Shown here piece by piece: positions 46,101 to 55,921 of a stretch of DNA of 64,000 bases; position 1 is the first letter of the stretch; the number at the start of each line of letters is the position of its first letter. Origin of the DNA: Erpobdella octoculata (lineage: Eukaryota > Annelida > Clitellata > Hirudinida > Erpobdellidae). The stretch spans positions 10,641,856 to 10,705,855 of the forward strand of contig OZ022241.1 in NCBI GenBank assembly GCA_963978895.1, read 5' to 3'. The notes beneath the pieces were generated by a model, which worked only from the letters and a program-made list of their open reading frames with translations, was not told the DNA's origin and made no database searches. The position numbers were made by a program, and so were the translations under genes.

Positions 46101-49088
46101 TATCATTTTCCTAGAAAAAAACATTAACAAGTTTATTGAAAATTACTTTGTCAGAAGCAGTAGCAATCTTGTTTGCTGTTGGGTTGAACGCCATAGAAAC
46201 CAGTGGATTGTGATGAGCATGTATGTTGACGACGTTGCACTGTAAAAACATGTTTATTTTTAATAGAAAAATATATCAAATATTTGTTTAGAACACACAA
46301 AAATGTAATTAATATATTTGTTTAACTTTATTTATTAAAAACTAGCAGTGCCCGTAGCGGCTTCGCTCGCATGAAATTAGAGAGTTTGAACCGTGCATCC
46401 ATAGTAGAGATCATTTTTTTAGGTCTCGGCTCGGCCCGTCGACAAATTAGCCCAGCCCGTTTTAAAAACCCAAACTCCTGGCCCGGCACAGCCCGTCTGA
46501 ATTAGGCCCGGCCCATTTTTACAGGCCTAGAAGTTCTATATACTTGATGAAAAACTTCGGCCCATCCCACCTTGACCTCAGGTTTGGCCCGGCCATACTG
46601 AAGACCCTAAAATCACTAAAATATCTATTTACTTGGTGAAAAACTTCGGCCCGTCCCACTTTGATTTAAGGTTTGGCCTGGCCCGTGTGAAGACTCTAAA
46701 ATAACGGCTTGGCCCGGCCGATGATAAACTGGACTTAGCTACTTTTAACCGGCACAAAACTTCAAAATACTAATTTTTACATTTGTAACACTTACAGTTT
46801 TTGAGTAGCAGTAATTTTTAAATCAAATAACCCTTATTTCCACCCCACATTTGAGCTCCTGGAAACCAAATTTTCAAAAAATGCTAAAACACGTATTTCA
46901 TTATTTTTGGAGTAGAAACTAAATACTAATTTTTACTTTTGTAGCATTAACAGTTTTTGAGTAGTAGCTACTTTAAAAACCAAATAACCCAAAAAATGAT
47001 GAAACACGTATATCTTTTTTTTTTGAGTAGATACTAAGTATTAATTTTTACATCTGTGGCAATTACAGTTGTTGAGTAGCAGTTACTTTAAAAACCAAAT
47101 AACCCTATTTTCCACCCCACATTTGAAGTCCTGGAAACCAAATTTTCAAAAAATTGTGAAACCCGTATATCATTATTTTTAGAAAAGAAACTAAATAATA
47201 ATTTTTACATCTGTGGTATTTACTGTTTTCCAGTAGCAGTTACTATAAAAGACAATTAGCCCTATTTTCGACCCCACATTTGAAGTCCTGGAAACCAAAT
47301 TTTCAAAAAATGCTAAAACACGTATTTCATTATTTTTGGAGTAGAAACTAAATACTAAGTTTTAATCCTGTAGCATTAACAGTTTTTGAGTAGAAGCTAC
47401 TTTAAAAACCAAATAACCCAATTTTCCAACCCACATTTGAGGTCCGGGAAACCGAATTTTCAAAAAATGGTGAAACACCTATCTTTTTATTTTTCAAAAA
47501 GAATCTATATACCAAATTTCAAAATCTCCTCATTTTTGGTTTTCGAGATATACATTGTTTTAGAAAAAAGTTTGTTTTCCAGTTTTTTCCCCTGAGGAGC
47601 AAAATTTTTAAAAATCCTTTCTTAGCGGATGTTTACGCTATAAAAGTAATATAAGTTCCAAATTTCACGTTCCTAGGATGAGGCGTTTGAGCTCGGCGTT
47701 GATTATCAGTCAGTCAGTCAGTCAGTCAGTCAGGACATGTTCTTTTATATATATAGATAACATTTTAACTAATTCTTGTAAGAAATTTCAACAAACTTTG
47801 TGGACAGCATCAAAAATTTGAACTTCTCCTATTAGATTGCTGGCTGGATATGCAAGATAACAGTTGTCGTTACTGATAGACAATGCACACACACCCCGTG
47901 GATTAACGGGGATGTCCGTTATTGTGTGCAGTACTTTCATGTCTCTGATATTGTGAATGTATATGCTATCCTCTAGACAAACTATCAACCTCTGAATGAA
48001 AAAATTTAACAGAATTTTAAAAACGATCTGAAATTACTTATATAGTTAAAAAAGATAGCATACCACTCGATTGAGTTTGACAGCCAAAATAGTATTCGAA
48101 TAACTGTAATTGCAAATTTCCGAACCCCTTTTAAAATGACAGACTTTCAATTTACGAGGAGCTGATAGACTCACTATTGCGGCAAGACTGCTTGAAAAAA
48201 GCCTGTCGACAATACATATATCTTTCGTGTCTGAAATAACAAAAACTAAACATAATTCCATTAAGGCACAAGAAATCGTGTATTTTTTTATAGAACGTTA
48301 TTCAATACAATAAACAAGTGCATATAAGTATTAATCTTTGTTACCATTTTCATACAGCGGTTCAAAGTTATCTAATGTAGTAAGCGAGTAGAACTTGTAT
48401 CCAGATTTTGTGCCAACCGTGAGTGCTCTGAAATACAAAAAACACTAAAATAAAGAGTTTGAATTTCAAAATTGAAAAAAAATAACTTTTTTATGCCAAA
48501 ACAAATCAAATATCTCTGAGTCATGTCACAAAGTAGTTATTTTCAAGTTCCAAACAATCAAATCTTCAAATATAATCAACTTTTAAAATATGCTTAAACT
48601 AAACATTAAATTAAGCTAATAATTCTACATATCCATCTCATCTGACTCATCTCTGCAATCAAAATTTAAATCTTCCTGCAATCGTATATATTTCAATAAA
48701 TTAAACTAAAAATTCTTCTACTTCTCTAAATTTTAAATATATACTGAATTATCATTTTCTTTTTGTGGTCTTTATGTTTATGCCATGTCTTTATTCATAT
48801 TCATAATGAAGCTATTTTTTTGCAACTTTGGTGTCACTTACTGCTATTTTGCAAGACTAAAATGACTAAAAAGCACGCCTCTGAGCAAAATACTTAGCAT
48901 TTTATTCTTGGCAATTTTTAGAATCTTATTTTTTAACTGAAGAATATAAAAGTAAAAACGAATAACTTATGATTATGATAAGATATAAGAAAGATAATAA
49001 TAAATAGAATTACTGACGTGAAATCTTGATTGAAATTCACAAAGAGAAGATTAGAATCAGAATCGCTCGTTCCACTGCCGACATGCAT
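43117..49088 (-). CDS. WIPI2: WIPI2-type PROPPIN, autophagy PI3P effector (copy 1)
   Basis: Eleven exons: 49018-49088, 48345-48427, 48064-48230, 47797-47991, 46147-46239, 45766-45836, 45557-45664, 44996-45160, 43633-43740, 43368-43447, 43117-43214. They join in phase to 412 residues. WIPI proteins are seven-bladed beta-propellers that bind PI3P and PI(3,5)P2; WIPI2 recruits ATG16L1 to forming autophagosomes. Family blocks are [39 protein letters not shown] and [14 protein letters not shown]. The FRRG lipid-binding motif is at residues 221-224, and the 6CD loop ([18 protein letters not shown]) inserts into membranes in relatives. The Asp/Glu-rich C-terminus ending in FPPVV resembles WIPI2 more than WIPI1. 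The first coding exon has the ATG at 49088; an alternative first exon may exist at 50909-50952. The roughly 1.9-kb intron 46240-47796 contains repeat element D. Confidence 0.93.
43495..43545. repeat. Short TTTATATAGCGC-motif repeat
   Basis: ATTTATATAGCGCTTCTGTG matches the TATAGCGCTT motif at 1146 and 58262 and is the complement of the GCGCTCTATAAA near the end of the SINE at 43865-44060. It is probably the 3' end of a SINE in reverse. Confidence 0.45.
43865..44060 (+). mobile_element. tRNA-derived SINE with GCGCTCTATAAA end and ATTAC tail
   Basis: Box A is seen at CAGCTGAGTTGGTAGAGTG (near 43872) and box B at ATGGTTCGACTTCCAC (near 43911). The body ends in GAAGAGGCGCTCTATAAATT and the tail is TTACATTACATTT. 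It lies in a WIPI2 intron, antisense to the gene, and is the most complete SINE in the window. Confidence 0.75.
46342..47757 (-). mobile_element. CTAG-bounded composite repeat, element D
   Basis: The left edge, ACTAGCAGTGCCCG followed by CGGCTTCGCTCGC, reads on the minus strand as a GC-rich hairpin then CTAG. Inside are a degenerate GGCCCGGCCC block (46430-46745), about five tandem copies of a 140-150-bp unit (46750-47490) and a (CAGT)n microsatellite (47703-47732). The right edge is TATATATATAGAT. No coding capacity was seen; the class is uncertain. Confidence 0.6.
46750..47490. repeat. ~145-bp tandem array in element D
   Basis: Units recur with the order ACTAATTTTTACAT, CAGTTTTTGAGTAGCAG, AAAACCAAATAACCC, CACCCCACATTTGA, CCTGGAAACCAAATTTTC and AAAACACGTAT. 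About five divergent copies are present, one of them internally deleted. Confidence 0.85.
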
Positions 49089-49545
49089 TTTTAAAATATT
49101 GAAACTTTTTTTAAGTATAAATTAAAGACTAAAGTGGACAGCTGTGCTTCAACAATAACAATAACATAGATATATAGATATCTATGAACAATAAGCTCTA
49201 TTTTCGTTAGTCTTCTATGCATTAACTACATTTATAGCGCTGAACGCACTCAAATTTGTCGTTAAATACAAATCTCTTCATTTTTTTTTCAAAAAATTGA
49301 AATATAAAAATTATTCAATTATTTTGCAACAAATCAATTTTGCTATTTTAAAAATTAAAACTATTCTAAACTCGAAAAAACACTTGAACCTAGAAAGAGC
49401 CGTTTTTAAGTGTTCTAGAAAAATAAGATAAACTGATGAATGCAGAAACAGTGAATAAAGTCATAAAGTGGTGCATAGGCTGGACTTTTATTCTTTTAAT
49501 TTTAACATCTTTAAATATTCTTTCATGATTTTTACTGATTACAAC

Positions 49546-50527
49546 TGTGGTGACCGTGACGCATTTATAATTACATCCTGCAACGCATGTGTCATTCACA
49601 CCACAGGATGCAATGGACATTTTTATGACCATCGTTTTCGTAACATACAAGCCTCATGACTAGTTCCGATCCAGTAAAGTGGACAGAAGCCCTTCCACTC
49701 GTTCTCCTGGAAATACGAGCGACCATCAAAGAGGATCTTCAGTGTTCAACAGCCGAGTTGGTGTGTGGCGCCCCAATACGTCTACCAGGAGAGTTTGTTC
49801 AGACGAGAGACAGCTGCGATCCCCATAATTACGTCAAAAGACTGAAAGAACACATGAGTACCCTCCGCGCAACACCGACACGGGCACAAAGCAAACCAGG
49901 TTTTATTTACTCAGACTTGCGTACAGCTCCTTTTGTCTTCATCCGAGTCGACGCTGTCAAAAAGCCCTTGCAAACACCGTACACTGGCCCTTTCAAAGTT
50001 TTAGAAAGACACGAGAAATACTTCACCGCGGACAAAGGCGGCAAAAGCGACACAGTACGACAGACTGAAGCCTGCATACGTCGAACACTTTCCAACAGTT
50101 TCAACAAATCCACAACCCATCTTTCCGCAAACAGCTCCTGACGCATCACCCACTCCAAATACTCAACAAAGACCTTGAAATCAAGACTCGCAGCGGCCGC
50201 ACAGTTCATTGGCCGAAAAGACTTTTTGAGTATCTCAAATAACATTTTTGCATCGAGCATTTATCTTATTTAAGTATTTTTCTGTATATACGTATATATT
50301 TTTTATTTTAAGCAAATGCTCTGGTGGGGGAGTACTGTGGTGACCGTGACGCATTTATAATTACATCATGCAACGCATGTGTCATTCGCACCACAGGATG
50401 CAATGGACATTTTTATGACCATCGTTTTCGTAACATACAAGTGTCAGCTGACGGCCTATAAAGTCTTACGAAATTATAAAGCTTGCGTTGTTAATTCTCT
50501 TCGTAACAAATATACTTCGGTTCCTAA
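49546..50527 (+). mobile_element. Deleted Ty3/Gypsy-like LTR retrotransposon remnant
   Basis: A 106-bp partial LTR (49546-49651, starting TGTGGTGACCGTGACG) is followed by a 161-codon frame (49656-50141). That frame encodes the end of a pol polyprotein: an integrase segment (KWTEALPLVLLEIR, STAELVCGAP) and a C-terminal chromatin-binding-like domain. A purine-rich GGTGGGGGAGT precedes the complete 3' LTR (50336-50527). The pentamer ACAAC flanks both outer ends (49541-49545, 50528-50532), so this is one insertion that later lost the end of its 5' LTR, gag and most of pol. Confidence 0.88.
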
Positions 50528-50908
50528 ACAACTTTTGTATTTTTAATATAGACATTCACATTCCAAAATTTATTTTTTTTTGAAATACTAAAAAAAATTT
50601 GACTACTTTTTAGGTAAATTACAAAATTTTTAGCATCAAGCAGTTGTTTTCAAGTGAGGTTTGTGGATATAAATTAAATGTTTGCTTTTTCTGCCGTTTT
50701 TGGCCCTTCCAGCCGTTTTTTGACCCTTCCCGTCGTTTTTGGCCCCTCCCGCCATTTGTTTGGCCCCCCGCCAAAGAAGTCTATATATATATATAGTCAC
50801 GTTTGTTTGCCGGTTTTTATATTATCGCTCACAAGTCAGCTGTTACTAAACGCCGTTGTTTATCATAACAATAAACTATAGTAACAAAACATTCTTTAAA
50901 CTACTTAC

Positions 50909-50952
50909 CTGGAGTTTTGATTAAACTTGAAACAAGTCAATTCTGAAGTCAT
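50909..50952 (-). CDS. Possible alternative first coding exon of the WIPI2-type gene
   Basis: An ATG at 50952 opens 14 codons (MTSELTCFKFNQNS) and leaves two bases before a strong donor GTAAGT. The peptide echoes the family's first strand (LLFANFNQD) and the normal first exon's [11 protein letters not shown]. Its phase is exactly what the second exon at 48345-48427 needs, giving NQNSR-ALTVG. I infer two alternative promoters and start exons. Confidence 0.55.
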
Positions 50953-51189
50953 TTTTTTTTGTGCCGTCAATAGTACAAAACCTCTAAAAGGGTTATAACC
51001 CTTTAAATAACTGAACCTAAAAAACAAGTTAGTTTTTGTAAATCTCTTATACTATGGATTTGTTGTTTTTGCTTTAGAACATGGATAAAACAATTTTTTA
51101 ATTAAAATTAAAAATGTATTGTTTAAGAAAAAGTCAAGGTCATTGCATTGGCACGATAGCTGGTCTATATTCCACGTTTCAGTTTGATT

Positions 51190-51660
51190 TGATGATGCCC
51201 AGCGTTGCCCGGGGTTTTTAGAGGTTTTTCTAATGTTTGTCTCTCTCGCTCCCGTTTCCTTCCCCGCTTTCTCTCCCGTTCCCGGTCGCTTTCTCGCTCC
51301 TGGTCGTTTTCTCGCTCCCGGTAGCTTTCTGGCTCCCGGTAGCTTTCCTGCTCCCGGTCACTTTCTCTTTCCCGCTTGCTCTTTTGATCTCGGTCGCTTT
51401 CCCGCTTTCGCTTGCTTTCCATTTCCCGCTTGCTCTTTCGCTCTCAGTTGCTTTTCCGTTCCCGTTTCCGCTCATTTATGCATATGTATGTGTAGTATAG
51501 CTCCCGCTCAATCTCCCGCTCCGCTCCGCTCATTTTGTGACCGATTTAAAAATTTTTTTTACTAAAACCTTCCTACATTGACTCTCAAGCTTGTGTAAAA
51601 ATTTCATTACGATCGGATGAATGGTGTAGCAACGCATAAGTTATTTACACACACATAATC
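51190..51660 (-). mobile_element. CTAG-family repeat element, copy B, with 18-bp minisatellite
   Basis: Read on the minus strand, the element has CACAAAATGAGCGGAGCGG, then a run of 18-bp units such as GAAAGCTACCGGGAGCGA, then AAACATTAGAAAAACC and CCCCGGGCAACGCTGGGC. It lacks the final CTAG seen in copies A and C. Arg/Glu/Ser-rich frames through the minisatellite are artefacts of the unit. Confidence 0.65.
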
Positions 51661-51821
<161 letters not shown>

Positions 51822-52147
51822 TGACTCTGTTTGTTTGTCCCTTAGGTGTTGCTAAACCATTCATTCGATTGTAATGAAAGTCAACTCTCACCCTAACATT
51901 TTTGATAACTTATTAAATATTTAATTTTCAAAATAATTGTTAACTCAAATATGTCTCCAAATACACGGGCACGTGCGTCATTTCAACATAAACATTGGCA
52001 AGTTTTCAGGCGGGGCCCGGGCCCCTGGCTGCGCCTCTGAATACAGCTAAAAAGTCATTCTCGGTTCTGAAGCGTCCGATGACCTAACCTCGCAGCACGT
52101 TGGGAAAAGGAGAAAGAAAGACAGACTGTGTTGACATTGCTTAAGAG

Positions 52148-52350
52148 AAACAAGTAAAGGAAAAAACGAGTTTTTCAACACAAACTTTTTTTTTAATTGA
52201 ATCATGTAATGTCATTCAATGTAAAGCTGTACTAGAAGTTTCAGCTTCCTAGCTAGTCAAAAAGCTGGTTAAATTTTACTTGCAAAATTTCCGTACAGAG
52301 AAAGACACTCACAAACACAGATTGCAACCTAAATAAAAGTTTGTAAAAAA
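52148..52350 (+). repeat. Dispersed ~200-bp repeat, fullest copy
   Basis: It starts AACAAGTAAAGGAAAAAACG, contains GTTTCAGCTTCCTAGCTAGT and ends CCTAAATAAAAGTTTGT. The same order is seen in the inverted repeat at 15969-16330 and in reverse at 55847-55921. Confidence 0.75.
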
Positions 52351-52384
52351 TAAAAAAAGAGAGTGAGAAAAATAAAAGAAGAGA

Positions 52385-52750
52385 AAGACCATAAAAGGTA
52401 ATTGCGTAATAAAAGTCAAATTTTGTTTATGTAAGACAACGTTTGAAGGCTTCAAGCAACTTTTAGCCAGTTTTAGCAGATTTATTTACGTTTTGAAGAG
52501 CTAAAAAAATTAGGAAAGAATGGAAAAGAGAAAATGAGCGTGAGCGGGAACGGGTACGGCTACGGGAACGAAAGAGCAAGCGTGAGCAAGAACGGGAAAG
52601 CGACCGGGAGCGGAAAGCGACCGGAACGGGAGATCGACCTGGAACGGGAAAGCGAGCAGGAGTGAGAAAACATGCGGGGAAAGAAACGGGAACGAGACAA
52701 ACATTAGAAAATCTCTAAAGACCCCGGGCAACGCCGGGTACCCATGCTAG
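52385..52750 (+). mobile_element. CTAG-ended repeat element, copy C
   Basis: It shares with copy A the blocks AACGTTTGAAGGCTTCAA, TTAGGAAAGA and GAGAAAATGAGCG, plus GCGACCGGGAGCGG units, then the palindrome CCCGGGCAACGCCGGGTA and CTAG at 52747-52750. Confidence 0.65.
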
Positions 52751-52775
52751 TATATAATAACTATAACGAATTTAT

Positions 52776-55540
52776 GAACAAACAGTTCTGTTAATCCCTA
52801 TATAGCTCAATAGAAACCACACAGACGAAGAGTTTGAAATACCGGGATACCTTTGTTACAGACGAGACCGGTCACAACTTAAATCAAATGGAAAGCCGAG
52901 AGGTGGTGGAGGTCTGGTGACCTACGTGTCGGTCAAGTACCAATCCAGCATATACAACCAAAAAATGGAGGATTCGCGAATAGAACTCTTGTGGATAATG
53001 TTGGAAAATGGTGGGCGCAGGGTAATTGTTGGGGCGGTTTAAAATCCTCCTAAGCCGATTTACAATGAGCAAGATCTTCTCCTCCAACTTGAACAGGTGA
53101 TGGCCGCAGTTCACCATGACCATGGAGATACCAAGATAGTCATAACCGGTGATTTCAACCAGCTAAAAGATAGCGACCTGCGACTGCTAGGACTGTTTAA
53201 AAAAGAGACCGAAGCCACTAGAGCTGGTCATCATCTGGACAGGGTCTATACATCGGAGCCAATGTACCGAAACATCTCAGTAATTGTTCCTACGGTTAAA
53301 ACGGACCACAAGGCCATTTACGCCTCGGCAATAGATTACGACACTCATCGACCGCCCAAGAACAAGGCCAAACTGAAGTGCCGCCTGCACAGGCCAGCCC
53401 AGCACGCTGCATACTTGGCAGCTTTCTCAAAAACGCGACAAGAGGAGGATACAAACAGTGACTTCGTATTCGACGTCGATGGCGGAGCCACTCCACCGTC
53501 GCTGCAGGAGTCGTTCGACCGTTTCTACCTGCAGATGCAGAGATTGTTGGATAGGTTCTACCCAATCAGGAACATCACAGTAACAGATCGCGACCCTCCG
53601 TATATCACACCAGAGATCAAGCTGCTGTTGCGAAAAAAGAACGGACTGATGCGAAAAGGGAAGATAGAGGCTGCTGATGCAATTTCTCTAAAGATCAGAA
53701 AAGGAATAATCGCCAGAAACTGTTCCACACTTACGGGTTCCGGAACCATCAGAGGCCCAAAGAACTTGTGGGAGCGAGTTAGGCAAGTGACTGGTAAGGA
53801 TAAACGACGAAAGAACAACTCTACCACTAAAGCAATCACTGCAGACAAACTCAATGACCATTACGCAACCATCTCGACGGAAAGCAACTACGAGGCTCCT
53901 GCAGAAAAACATAGCGTCTGCCGAAATTCAAGATTTTTCTCTGCCTGGCAAGTCTTCCGTGCTTTGGACAGACTAAAAACCTCCGCCTCCGGAATGGATG
54001 AAATTCCCTCCTGGTTCTACCGAGTCTCGGCACCAATACTTGCCGAACCGCTCGCCTTTCTATTTAACTTGTCGTTAAACCAATCACAGATGGAGACCGG
54101 TGGAGGAGATGTCAGATAACCCCGGTTTCAAAAGTAGTTAATCCTCAGGGAAGCCACGAGTACAGACCAATTTCAATTACACCAATACTCTTAAGGATTA
54201 TGGAAAAGATGGTGGTACAGCGATTCGTCTATCCAATCCTTGGAAGTTCGGGGTACAACCACTACTTCCATGACAAATATGCTTTCCGTCCAACGGGATC
54301 CACAACGGCGGCACTAATCAGCCTGACACTACACATTTCCGAACAACTACAAATCCACCCGTATGTCCACGTTATAGCACTGGACTTTTCAAAGGCCTTC
54401 GATACTGTCCGCCACTCAGAGCTTATGAGAAAGTTTGCCAAACTACCAATAGAAGACGAGGCGTACAACTGGCTGGTTGACTTCCTTAGAGGGCGAATGC
54501 ACTGCACTAAATTCCAAAACCAAGTGTCGTCTTTAAAAGAAATAAATGCAAGCATCGTCCAAGGTTCAGGAATTGGACCCAGTTGCTACATTGTTGCGGC
54601 ATCAGACCTCTCCCCCAGCATAGATGGTAACCGTCTAGAGAAATATGCAGATGATACATACCTTATAGTACCACCGGGTAATTCTCACTTAATCGTTGAT
54701 GAGCTCGCGAACATACAGATCTGGGCAAAAAGAAATAACCTAAATTTAAACGATTCAAAAACAAAAGAGTTGGTTGTGCGTCGCCCCAGAACAAAGGCAA
54801 ACACACTCCCTACCCCTTTGGTCGGAGTGGAGAGGGTGGATGTAATGAATGTGCTGGGAGTCCTGATCGACGGAAGGCTCTCATTCCGAGAGCACATTGA
54901 CTGGATCAGCACAAAATCTGCACAGTCTTTATATGCACTAAGAAATTTACGGGCTCACGGGCTGTGTGGCCGGGAGCTTTGGACGGTCACGGAGGCGACA
55001 CTTATATCCAGGATCACCTACGCCTCTCAATCATGGTGGGGTTTCATAGGTTCGGGAGATATTCAACGGATCGAGTCAGTCATTAGGAAGGTGACACGCC
55101 AGGGTTTCTTGGCTCCCGACCGCCCTGATTTTGTGCACCGATGCGCCGTGGCGGATTCAATCTTGTTCAACCAGGTTCTGTCAAACCGCCTTCACGTCCT
55201 TCACCATCTTCTCCCAGAGGTCAAGAAATCGGGATATCACCTTCGTCCTCGAGCTCACGACAGAGTAATTCCGCATGCCGATTCCTTACTTAGAAAAACT
55301 TTTATCTATAGATCGCTGCACTCAAAATAACTCAAAATAACTTAAACAATGCCGAACTCTACATTAAATCTCTGATAAAAACAAGTTTTTAGATTTTTAT
55401 TTTAAGTCTTTAACTTTAGATTGTCGATTGTATTCATTTTTATTTAATTCTTATTTTTTTTTATTTTTATTTAAATGTAAACCGCTGTGCGTCATTGTCA
55501 GGCTGGTTAATAAAGATTTACTTACTTACTTACTTACTAT
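52776..55540 (+). mobile_element. Non-LTR retrotransposon with endonuclease and reverse transcriptase, broken
   Basis: A 5'-truncated element. An APE-type endonuclease region (near 52805-53400) shows TDEEFEIPGYLCYRRDR, an in-frame TAA where GAVYRPP-like sequence is expected (near 53037), then GDFNQL. The reverse transcriptase follows in 53097-54119 and, after a frameshift near 54095, in 54200-55330. It has motif A LDFSKAFDTVRH, motif B QGSGIGPS and catalytic YADD (near 54646). A 3' UTR with AATAAAG leads to a (TTAC)n tail ending about 10 bp before a tRNA-Leu gene. The structure places it in the broad CR1/Jockey/L2-like group; the clade is not certain. It is inactive as it stands. Confidence 0.92.
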
Positions 55541-55548
55541 CACTCGTT

Positions 55549-55630
55549 GGTAGCGTGGCCGAGCGGTCTAAGGCGCTGGTTTAAGGCACCAGTCTCTTCA
55601 GGGGCGTGGGTTCGAATCCCACCGCTGCCA
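55549..55630 (+). tRNA. tRNA-Leu (anticodon AAG)
   Basis: The 82-nt sequence folds as a class II tRNA. The acceptor stem GGTAGCG pairs with CGCTGCC with one G-U pair. The D-arm/box A is GTGGCCGAGCGGTCTAAGGC. The anticodon stem is CTGGT/ACCAG with loop TTAAGGC, giving AAG. A long variable arm (TCTCTTCAGGGGC) precedes the T arm with GGTTCGAATCC, and the discriminator is A. A run of five T follows at 55632, a Pol III terminator. No intron is present. It looks functional, unlike the SINE heads elsewhere. Confidence 0.96.
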
Positions 55631-55846
55631 AGTTTTTGTGTTATAAATGTTTGGTATTTGTAAACTTTTTTATTACAAGCTACAATTTTTTTATGTAAAG
55701 AAAAAAGTTCACCGGCGCTAACAGAAAAATGTATCTGACTTCAACACATTTTCACTCACCATGCTTGCTTTAATTTACTAAGCAACCCTTTTTTGAAGCT
55801 TTTTCCACAAATAAATAATAGCAAATATTATGCCGCTTCATTACAA

Positions 55847-55921
55847 ACTTTTATTTAGGTTACAATCTCTGTTTGTGTCTGTGTGTATGTGTTTTTCTCT
55901 GTACGCAAATCTTGCAAGTAT
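55847..55921 (-). repeat. Dispersed repeat fragment cut by a retrotransposon
   Basis: ACAAACTTTTATTTAGGTTAC through CGCAAATCTTGCAAGTA is the reverse of the ~200-bp family at 52148-52350. It breaks off where the next non-LTR element begins. Confidence 0.75.

Noticed and set aside
49656..50141. Independent 161-codon gene
   Set aside because: It encodes the end of an LTR retrotransposon pol polyprotein and sits between two LTRs with matching target duplications.
51165..51565. Arg/Glu/Ser-rich and Pro/Phe-rich frames, at first sight SR-like
   Set aside because: They translate the 18-bp minisatellite of a repeat element, whose length is a multiple of three and so stays open in several frames.
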